A stretch of DNA of 64,000 bases from assembly GCF_023161665.1 (NCBI RefSeq), contig NZ_JALNTW010000002.1, forward strand, positions 493,183 through 557,182, read 5' to 3'. The DNA is from Shewanella sp. 1CM18E. GTDB taxonomy: Bacteria > Pseudomonadota > Gammaproteobacteria > Enterobacterales > Shewanellaceae. How positions within the stretch are numbered: the first letter of the stretch is position 1; every line of letters starts with the position of its first letter. Both the position numbers and the translations under genes were made by a program. The notes beneath the pieces were generated by a model. It had not been told where the DNA came from. It made no database searches and saw only the letters and a program-made list of their open reading frames with translations. Shown here one piece after another: positions 57,450-64,000 of this stretch.

Positions 57450-58250
57450 ATGAGTATAGTAATTAAGACAGCAGAAGAGATCGAAAAAATGCGTGCAGCG
57501 GGTAAACTCGCAGCACAAGTGCTCGAGATGATTGCTCCACATGTGGTTGCTGGTGTTACCACTAATGAATTAAACGATATTTGTGCCAAGTTCACTGAAG
57601 AAAACGGCGCGATTTCTGCCCCGCTTGATTACCATGGCTTTCCTAAATCAATTTGTACATCCATTAACGACGTTATTTGTCACGGGATCCCAGAAGATCG
57701 CCCACTAGTTGATGGCGATATCGTCAATATCGATATCACAGTCATCAAAGATGGCTACCATGGCGATACATCAAAAATGTTCCTTATTGGCAATGTAAGC
57801 CCTAAAGACACACGTCTATGCCGCATTGCACAAGAAGCATTATATGCCAGCGTTAAGAAAGTGCGCCCGGGTATGAAACTAGGCGAAATCGGAACCCTAA
57901 TTGAGAAATTCGTTAAATCTAAGAAAACCGGCCTTGAAAAATACAGCATTGTAACCGACTACTGCGGTCACGGTATTGGCGCCGGTTTCCATGAAGAACC
58001 ACAAGTCATGCATTACAAGAATAATGACAAAACTGTTTTACGCCCAGGTATGTGTTTCACGATTGAGCCAATGATCAACGCCGGTCGTCACACCAGTGTG
58101 TTAGATAAAAAAGATAACTGGACTGTAACTACTGCCGATGGCAAAAACTCAGCACAGTGGGAACACACTTTACTTGTGACACAAACTGGTGTTGAAGTAT
58201 TAACTCTTCGTGAAGAAGAAACCGACTTACCACGTGTAATTAATCACTAA
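57450..58250 (+). CDS. map: Methionine aminopeptidase type I
   Basis: 266 aa. Metal ligands: Asp in VDGDIVNIDITV and GYHGDTSKMF, His in YCGHGIGAGFHEEPQV, Glu in FTIEPM and QWEHTLLV. Removes the initiator Met from new proteins. Divergent from rpsB and followed by its own terminator. Confidence 0.98.
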   Translation: MSIVIKTAEEIEKMRAAGKLAAQVLEMIAPHVVAGVTTNELNDICAKFTEENGAISAPLDYHGFPKSICTSINDVICHGIPEDRPLVDGDIVNIDITVIKDGYHGDTSKMFLIGNVSPKDTRLCRIAQEALYASVKKVRPGMKLGEIGTLIEKFVKSKKTGLEKYSIVTDYCGHGIGAGFHEEPQVMHYKNNDKTVLRPGMCFTIEPMINAGRHTSVLDKKDNWTVTTADGKNSAQWEHTLLVTQTGVEVLTLREEETDLPRVINH

Positions 58251-58275
58251 CACCGTTTACGAGATTGAAGTATAA

Positions 58276-58306
58276 AGGGCGTGCATAGGCACGCCTTTTT
58301 ATTTTC
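58276..58306 (+). terminator. Terminator of map
   Basis: Stem GGGCGTGC / GCACGCCT with loop ATAG followed by TTTTTATTTT, 26 bp after the map stop. Confidence 0.9.
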
Positions 58307-58508
58307 CATTACAAATTTAAATGACATTCGCTGCACATAGTAAAATCTCATTAATTTATGCGCAATTAGGCAGCAAAGTCTGCACCAAAATAAAGCAAGT
58401 TAAATAATTCCACATGAACTGATGATTTATCACCATAAAGCGCTTTAAATTAGCATTTATTGCATAGATAATCGTTGCCAATGGATCCGCTCTCGAAAAA
58501 GAGATTTG

Positions 58509-61064
58509 ATGAATAGTGCTCAGTCAGCCAAACAGGCGTTAATCGAATTAAACCAAACGATATTTGATAGCTTTAACGCTAAATCAGATGTTCGTTCGAT
58601 AGTGAGCACTCGCTGCCAACATGTCGATAAACTATTACAACAGCAATGGTACGCCCATCATCTTGACCAATATCCTATCGCCTTAGTTGCGGTTGGTGGA
58701 TATGGCCGAGGCGAACTACATCCACAATCTGATGTTGATCTTTTATTCCTCACCGAAGCAGAACTTTCAACAGATGCAGAACAAGCATTAAGCGCCTTTA
58801 TCGCGTTTATTTGGGATGCAGGTCTTGAAGTTGGCCATAGCGTTCGCTCTATTGAGCAAACCCTTGAGCAGGGTCGCGCCGATATCACTGTCGCCACCAA
58901 TTTACTTGAATCAAGGCTACTATGCGGACCGCAAGCACTCTTTACTCTACTTTACCGCAATATCCGCCAAGAAGATTTCTGGCCGAGTAGTGAGTTTTAT
59001 GTTGCCAAGAAAAATGAGCAAAGAGCCCGCCACAGCAGAGCCAGTGCCTTTGACTTAGAACCTAATTTAAAAAGCTGCCCCGGTGGCCTACGCGATATTC
59101 AAACCGTTGCCTGGGTGGCCATGCGTCACTTTAATGCTGAAAAGTTTGAGGAGCTTGTCCACCACGGTTTTTTGGAGCCTATTGAGCTCGATGAGTTAAT
59201 GGAAGCGCAAAACTTTTTATGGCAATTGCGCTGCTCGTTACACCTTATTTCTGGCCGTGACGAAAACCGTTTATTGTTTGATTTGCAGCCGCAAGTAGCC
59301 AAATTAATGGGCTATGAAGACGGTACTCAGCTGGCTGTTGAGCAGATGATGAAAAACTATTACCGCACCGTTAGGCGGGTAATGGAGCTTAATCAGATGT
59401 TATTGCAACTGTTTAAGCGTGCCACCTTAGGCCAGAGTAAAGCACTTGATGTGGTTGCCATTGATGAGCACTTTCAGCGCCGTGGAAAGTTTATTGAAAG
59501 CCTGAGTAACGATCTATTTGATAATCCAGAAAACATACTCAAACTATTTTTGTGGGTAGCAAAAAACTCCAACATTCAAGCTGTATATGCCGCAACGCTG
59601 CGCAGTTTACGTTGTGCTCGGCGCGCACAACCACAGGCGCTGATGTACCATGAGTCATGCCGTAAGCTGTTTATGGAGATATTACGTCATCCACGTGGAA
59701 TAGCAGCGTTGTCGTTAATGCACAAACATGGCGTACTATCGGCTTATCTGCCAGCATGGCGTGCTATTGAAGGTCAAATGCAATTCGACCTTTTCCACGC
59801 TTACACCGTTGATGAGCACACTCATCGCTTGCTACTTAATATCGAGCGCTTTGCTCAGCCGGAGCAAAAAGAAGAGTTTCCTTTAGGCTCAGTGCTTATT
59901 AATCAGCTACCTAAAAAAGGATTGTTGGTACTTGGCGCTATTTTCCATGATATTGCTAAAGGTCGCGGCGGCGATCACAGTAAACTTGGTGCGACTGACG
60001 CACTGGAATTTTGTAAACTGCATGGCATGAACGATCACGACGGCCGCTTAGTCAGTTGGCTCGTTGAAAATCATTTAGTGATGTCGGTAACCGCTCAGCG
60101 ACGTGATATCTCCGATCCAGATGTGGTTGCTGACTTTGCCGAGCGCGTGCGTGATGCTGTGCATTTAAGTTACTTGTACTGTCTAACCGTTGCCGATATC
60201 TGTGCAACCAATGAGCGAACTTGGAACAACTGGAAAGGCTCATTATTGCGAGATCTTTATTTTTCGACTCAACGAGTACTGGCAAGGGGTAAAGAAAAAC
60301 CAATTGATATCCGCGCCCGTGTTCGAGAGCATCAAGCAAAAGCTAAAAAAGAGCTATTACGTCGCGGTATAAAAGAAAAAGATTTAGATGCGCTGTGGCT
60401 GCGCTTTAAAGCTGATTATTTTTTACGTAACCAGCCAAATCAAATCGCTTGGCACGCCGAAGCCATTATCAAACACAAGCAAGATGAAGCCTTAGTGTTG
60501 ATATCTAAACACGCCACTCGAGGCGGCACAGAGCTGTTTGTTTACGGTAAAGATAAGCCAAAACTGTTTGCTAGCGTAATGGCCATTTTAGATAACAAGA
60601 ATATTACGGTACATGATGCCAGCATCATGACCTCAAAGGACAACTACGCACTGGACTCTTTTGTCATTTTAGAACAAGATGGCCAACCAGTTACCCAGCT
60701 GTCACGGATCCAAGGGATCAAGAAAACGTTAATTAAAGCATTAAGTAATGAAACGCCTAAGTTGCCAAAGTTTAGAAATCTTTCAAGAAAGATGAAACCT
60801 TTTAAAGTTAGGACCCAAGTCAGTTTCCCTACAACCCGCAGCCATGGTAAAAGTATGATGGAGCTTATTGCTCTTGATTCACCAGGTCTGCTAGCAAGAG
60901 TGGGGGAAGTGCTCTACCGCTGCGAAATAACCTTGCTTGCAGCAAAGATCACCACCATAGGTGAGAGAGCCGAAGATTTCTTTTTATTGCAGACCGCAGA
61001 CGGTCAACAGTTAGACGAGCTGCAACAAAACAAGTTACGTGAAGCGCTCACTAGCGCTTTATAG
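58509..61064 (+). CDS. glnD: Bifunctional uridylyltransferase / uridylyl-removing enzyme GlnD
   Basis: 851 aa from the ATG at 58509 (an in-frame TTG directly before it is less likely). Nucleotidyltransferase motif [19 protein letters not shown] at about residues 62-80, HD phosphohydrolase motif [17 protein letters not shown] near 480, and two C-terminal ACT domains (from about 690 and 800). It uridylylates PII proteins in low nitrogen and removes UMP in high glutamine. 35 bp before dapD, probably co-transcribed. Confidence 0.97.
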   Translation: MNSAQSAKQALIELNQTIFDSFNAKSDVRSIVSTRCQHVDKLLQQQWYAHHLDQYPIALVAVGGYGRGELHPQSDVDLLFLTEAELSTDAEQALSAFIAFIWDAGLEVGHSVRSIEQTLEQGRADITVATNLLESRLLCGPQALFTLLYRNIRQEDFWPSSEFYVAKKNEQRARHSRASAFDLEPNLKSCPGGLRDIQTVAWVAMRHFNAEKFEELVHHGFLEPIELDELMEAQNFLWQLRCSLHLISGRDENRLLFDLQPQVAKLMGYEDGTQLAVEQMMKNYYRTVRRVMELNQMLLQLFKRATLGQSKALDVVAIDEHFQRRGKFIESLSNDLFDNPENILKLFLWVAKNSNIQAVYAATLRSLRCARRAQPQALMYHESCRKLFMEILRHPRGIAALSLMHKHGVLSAYLPAWRAIEGQMQFDLFHAYTVDEHTHRLLLNIERFAQPEQKEEFPLGSVLINQLPKKGLLVLGAIFHDIAKGRGGDHSKLGATDALEFCKLHGMNDHDGRLVSWLVENHLVMSVTAQRRDISDPDVVADFAERVRDAVHLSYLYCLTVADICATNERTWNNWKGSLLRDLYFSTQRVLARGKEKPIDIRARVREHQAKAKKELLRRGIKEKDLDALWLRFKADYFLRNQPNQIAWHAEAIIKHKQDEALVLISKHATRGGTELFVYGKDKPKLFASVMAILDNKNITVHDASIMTSKDNYALDSFVILEQDGQPVTQLSRIQGIKKTLIKALSNETPKLPKFRNLSRKMKPFKVRTQVSFPTTRSHGKSMMELIALDSPGLLARVGEVLYRCEITLLAAKITTIGERAEDFFLLQTADGQQLDELQQNKLREALTSAL

Positions 61065-61099
61065 ATTTTTATATTTAACAGGAATATTGGGAGAAGTTA

Positions 61100-61924
61100 A
61101 TGGAGGCTTTACGCCAACGTATTGAGGCGGCTTTTGAAGCGCGCGCAGAAATCACTCCAGCAACAGTAGACGCTAGCGTACGTGCTGATGTAGAGAAAGC
61201 CATTGCAATGCTAGACACTGGCGAAGCCAGAGTCGCAGAGAAAATTAATGGTGAGTGGCATGTGCACCAATGGTTAAAGAAAGCTGTTCTGCTTTCATTC
61301 CGTATTTTCGATAACCAAGTTGTCGATGGTGCAGAAACCAAATACTTCGACAAAGTACCAATGAAATTTGCTGACTACGATGAAGCGCGCTTCCGTAAAG
61401 AAGCAATCCGTGTAGTACCACCAGCAGCAGTGCGTAAAGGTTCATTCATCGGTAAGAACACAGTGCTAATGCCATCTTACGTTAACTTAGGTGCATACGT
61501 TGATGAAGGCTCTATGGTTGACACATGGGCAACTGTAGGTTCTTGTGCACAGATTGGTAAGAACGTTCACCTTTCTGGCGGCGTTGGCATTGGTGGCGTA
61601 TTAGAGCCATTACAAGCTGGCCCAACAATTATTGAAGACAACTGCTTCATTGGCGCACGTTCTGAAATCGTTGAAGGCGTGATTGTTGAAGAAGGCTCAG
61701 TGATCTCTATGGGCGTTTACATTGGCCAAAGCACACGTATTTTTGACCGTGAAACAGGCGAAATTCATTACGGCCGTGTTCCTGCGGGTTCTGTAGTGGT
61801 AGCTGGTAACTTGCCATCGAAGTGTGGCACTTACAGCTTATACGCTGCAATCATCGTTAAGAAAGTTGACGAAAAAACCCGTGGCAAAGTTGGTATCAAC
61901 GAGCTGTTACGTATCGTCGACTAA
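61100..61924 (+). CDS. dapD: Tetrahydrodipicolinate N-succinyltransferase
   Basis: 274 aa. N-terminal alpha domain then left-handed beta-helix ([38 protein letters not shown], quoted only in outline by its hexads at about 115-165) and [21 protein letters not shown]. Succinyl-CoA-dependent step of lysine/diaminopimelate synthesis. AGGAATATTGGGAG provides a ribosome-binding site. Its last 38 bp are followed by a perfect tandem copy. Confidence 0.96.
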   Translation: MEALRQRIEAAFEARAEITPATVDASVRADVEKAIAMLDTGEARVAEKINGEWHVHQWLKKAVLLSFRIFDNQVVDGAETKYFDKVPMKFADYDEARFRKEAIRVVPPAAVRKGSFIGKNTVLMPSYVNLGAYVDEGSMVDTWATVGSCAQIGKNVHLSGGVGIGGVLEPLQAGPTIIEDNCFIGARSEIVEGVIVEEGSVISMGVYIGQSTRIFDRETGEIHYGRVPAGSVVVAGNLPSKCGTYSLYAAIIVKKVDEKTRGKVGINELLRIVD

Positions 61925-61961
61925 AAGTTGGTATCAACGAGCTGTTACGTATCGTCGACTA
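61886..61961 (+). repeat. Perfect 38-bp tandem duplication of the dapD 3' end
   Basis: 61886-61923 and 61924-61961 are identical and directly adjacent. The first copy contains the last 12 codons and two bases of the dapD stop codon; the second is out of frame (38 is not a multiple of 3) and lies outside the gene. Confidence 0.95.
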
Positions 61962-62026
61962 ATTGCCTGGCGTATTTTATCAAATTACAGATTTAACCGT
62001 ACCAAGATAAAACACAGCAGTCACTC

Positions 62027-62056
62027 AAAATCCCGCATTTATGCGGGATTTTTGTT
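62027..62056 (+). terminator. Terminator of glnD-dapD
   Basis: Inverted repeat AAAATCCCGCAT / ATGCGGGATTTT with a T-rich tail, about 100 bp after the dapD stop and after the duplicated segment. Confidence 0.9.
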
Positions 62057-62209
62057 GTTAATTATTCACAATTGACATACTTTGTAACCCACAGACATAC
62101 TCTGCTCCACTCTCAATATTTTGATACAAGTCTTAAGCTTTTCTTCAAACAATTCTCGTTAATTGCACTTAACTCATGCATGAACCCCAATGTAATGCAG
62201 GAGCAAAAT

Positions 62210-62551
62210 ATGATTAAAACAATCGTTTTGGCAGGAGCCGCCCTAGCAATGTCATTTACTGCTAGCGCTGCGATATCACCTCAAATCGAGCAAACCTTAG
62301 TGCAGGTTTGTAAAGCTGGTGCCAGTAACAATGTTTTCAACTTTAATCGCACCATGAAGGACTATCGCATTAATAAAAGCCGCGTGTTTCCTCGTTTAGT
62401 TTGCAACGGTGAAAGCTTCTATAACTTTGCAGTCAATGCAGGTGCAGATAAAACTGCGAGAAAAATCGCCCCCTATAATCAGGGAACTGTGACCATTAAA
62501 GATCTTGCTATGCAGGACTCCGATACAGAGCTATACGTAGTGAATTACTAG
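62210..62551 (+). CDS. Small exported DUF3718-like protein
   Basis: 113 aa from the ATG at 62210, which follows AGGAG at optimal spacing; upstream in-frame starts add a non-conserved extension. Signal peptide MIKTIVLAGAALAMSFTASAA. The mature part has two Cys (VQVCKAG and RLVCNGESF) suited to one disulfide and the sequence NFNRTMKDYRI. This matches the DUF3718 family known mostly from Shewanella and relatives; no function is known. Monocistronic with a terminator. Confidence 0.8.
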   Translation: MIKTIVLAGAALAMSFTASAAISPQIEQTLVQVCKAGASNNVFNFNRTMKDYRINKSRVFPRLVCNGESFYNFAVNAGADKTARKIAPYNQGTVTIKDLAMQDSDTELYVVNY

Positions 62552-62585
62552 TCTCAAACAAGTATGACTTTGATTTTTAGCATTG

Positions 62586-62611
62586 AAAAAAGAGGCCTTG
62601 GCCTCTTTTAT
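62586..62611 (+). terminator. Terminator of the DUF3718-like gene
   Basis: Stem AAAGAGGCC / GGCCTCTTT with a TT loop, followed by TATG; 35 bp after the stop. The loop is very short, so a slightly open hairpin is more realistic. Confidence 0.75.
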
Positions 62612-62716
62612 GTTATTCGTTAATAAAGCTTAACTAAAAACCAAACATATAGCGTTAGGTCTTTAAAATGATGGCGGATGTAACTTAAGATTTTAGCCCC
62701 CTAGAAAAGCTCCATA

Positions 62717-63550
62717 TCAAAACACCACCGTTTTATTGCCGTAGACAATAACATCTTCATTGATAACCAAGTGTAATGCTTTACTCAATACACTTTTTTC
62801 CACATCACGACCACAGCGTGCAAGTTCGTCGGCACTATAACTATGATCAACAGGGATAACATCCTGTTTGATAATCGGCCCTTCATCTAAAGAATTTGTG
62901 ACGAAGTGCGCCGTGGCGCCAATAATTTTAACCCCTCTTTCCCAAGCTTGTTTGTAAGGGGCTGCCCCAATAAAGGCTGGTAAAAACGAATGATGAATAT
63001 TGATAATTTGGCTAGGATATTGGCTAACAAACTCAGGAGTCAGTACCCGCATAAACTTAGCCAGTACGATATAATCGGGTGCATATTCAGCAATGAGTTC
63101 AAGTATCATTGCCTCATGTTCACTACGATTTAAATCTTGATGGCTAACGTAATGAAAAGGTATATCAAACTTTTCAACCAAAGGTTGCAAGACTTGGTGA
63201 TTACCAATGACAGCGGCAATTTCAACATCTAGGGCACCAGAGTAGGACTTAATTAAAATATCGCCTAAGCAATGGGCTTCTTTCGTTACCATGATCACCA
63301 CACGCTTTTTACCTGCATCGACTAAACGAGTACGATTTTTTTCAGGTAAAACAGCTTGCAGCTCCGCCAATAATGACGTTGAAAATGTTTCGCCTTCAAG
63401 CTCTGTGCGCATAAAAAAGCGACCTTGAGCGTTATCTACAAATTCGCTGTTTTTAATAATATTAAGGCCGTTAGAAAAACAAACCCCTGTTATTTTTGTG
63501 ATCAGCCCAGGAGCGTCCGCACAATCAATAATTAATACTTTTCTTTGCAT
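62717..63550 (-). CDS. purU: Formyltetrahydrofolate deformylase
   Basis: 277 aa from the ATG at 63548-63550 (GAGGGG upstream, normal start MQRKVLIIDCADAPGLIT). N-terminal ACT domain (residues 1-80) and a formyltransferase-fold domain with the catalytic Asn/His in IINIHHSFLPAF (near 195-205) and Asp in TNSLDEGPII. Hydrolyses 10-formyl-THF to formate and THF, supplying formate for purine synthesis and balancing one-carbon pools. Single gene on the minus strand. Confidence 0.95.
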   Translation of the reverse strand: MQRKVLIIDCADAPGLITKITGVCFSNGLNIIKNSEFVDNAQGRFFMRTELEGETFSTSLLAELQAVLPEKNRTRLVDAGKKRVVIMVTKEAHCLGDILIKSYSGALDVEIAAVIGNHQVLQPLVEKFDIPFHYVSHQDLNRSEHEAMILELIAEYAPDYIVLAKFMRVLTPEFVSQYPSQIINIHHSFLPAFIGAAPYKQAWERGVKIIGATAHFVTNSLDEGPIIKQDVIPVDHSYSADELARCGRDVEKSVLSKALHLVINEDVIVYGNKTVVF

Positions 63551-64000
63551 AATCCCCTCAGGCATTTAGTTCGTTTTTTCCACTTACAATCAAGCTACCT
63601 TGAGATAAAACCAGATTCAACGACCGAGAGTTATTAACTATATTTGTGCTTAGCTAGCTGAAGATTATGGAATTATCTCTAAAGATATTTATCAAATTGG
63701 GAATGATTTAAAAATGAGTTAATAATATTTGAGTTTACTCACTTGAATCTAGACAGAGCGCACTTGAGAATGTGGCTACTGTAAGTATGTGTAAAATGCT
63801 AAATAAGCTCGTTTGAAATTAAGCTACTGATAAAGCGGATATAAAAGATTTACCTCCTGAAGTAGCGGTTTTAGAGCTGAAAGTAAAAGATCCAACTTCT
63901 GAAGAAGGTGGCTTTGATATAACTCCCTAAAAGGGAGCTTTCCTACCGTGCGTTAACAAGACGCCGTAAATATATCCCTATAGGCTCTACTAAATCATCC
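63551..64000. other. Terminal region without an intact gene; ORF remnant and repeat-like end
   Basis: 450 bp with no start-to-stop gene. From 63826 a 36-codon open stretch on the plus strand (beginning ATDKADIKDL, ending GGFDITP-stop at about 63928-63930) has good coding character but is preceded directly by a stop and lacks a start, so it looks like a gene remnant. CTCCCT-AAA-AGGGAG follows (terminator-like). The last 40 bp (GCCGTAAATATATCCCTATA) resemble an intergenic repeat I associate with Shewanella genomes; that is recollection, not tested. Confidence 0.45.

Noticed and set aside
62072..62209. Longer start for the DUF3718-like protein
   Set aside because: Adds 46 residues before a perfect signal peptide and lacks a ribosome-binding site.
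1..64000. CRISPR array, prophage or transposase
   Set aside because: No regularly spaced repeats, integrase, phage structural genes or transposase motifs were seen on either strand.

Overview
The window looks like a chromosomal segment of a marine gammaproteobacterium of the Shewanella type. This is inferred from the block dapD-glnD-map / rpsB-tsf-pyrH-frr-uppS-cdsA-dxr-rseP-bamA-skp-lpxD-fabZ-lpxA-lpxB-rnhB-dnaE, the rcsF-trmO-proS synteny, an lysine-riboswitch-controlled NhaC-type transporter, and moderately AT-rich DNA dense with Rho-independent terminators. I see no rRNA, tRNA, CRISPR array, prophage or intact insertion sequence.

Layout. 1-6.7 kb: the 3' part of an M3 peptidyl-dipeptidase (dcp), a lysine-riboswitch-controlled NhaC-family transporter (lysW candidate), etfBA and an H-NS-family nucleoid protein. 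6.8-11.2 kb: a two-gene operon of exported amidohydrolase-fold proteins in which only one of three domains keeps the HxH metal motif. 11.4-27.8 kb: an alpha-glucan (maltodextrin or isomaltodextrin) utilisation locus with a cytoplasmic GH13, a TonB-dependent receptor, a tryptophan-halogenase-like flavoprotein, two secreted GH13 enzymes, a secreted GH31, an MFS sugar porter, a LacI-family regulator and glucokinase. Three copies of a palindromic ATACGTAT-centred site mark its promoters. 28-33 kb: rcsF, trmO, a hexapeptide acetyltransferase, proS and a patatin-like lipase. 33-38.6 kb: an SGNH esterase, a CPA2 cation/proton antiporter with an RCK module, a GGDEF diguanylate cyclase and tilS. 38.6-57.2 kb: the long minus-strand replication/lipid A/outer membrane/isoprenoid/translation block. 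57.4-64 kb: map, glnD, dapD, a small secreted DUF3718-like protein and purU, then 450 bp without an intact gene.

How the genes work together. In the glucan locus the receptor would bring oligosaccharides across the outer membrane, GH13 and GH31 enzymes would trim or rearrange them in the periplasm, the MFS porter would import the products, and cytoplasmic GH13 plus glucokinase would feed glucose-6-phosphate to metabolism under the LacI-family protein. The minus-strand block joins lipid A synthesis (lpxA, lpxB, lpxD) to BamA/Skp outer membrane assembly, the RseP envelope-stress protease, phospholipid and undecaprenyl synthesis, and translation factors.

Most notable: the three-site operator set with a halogenase-like gene inside the glucan operon; the lysine riboswitch with a terminator and possible CRP site; tandem duplications of the extreme 3' ends of two unrelated genes (dapD perfect 38 bp, dcp imperfect 24 bp); no accA between dnaE and tilS; and a terminator-like hairpin between lpxA and lpxB.
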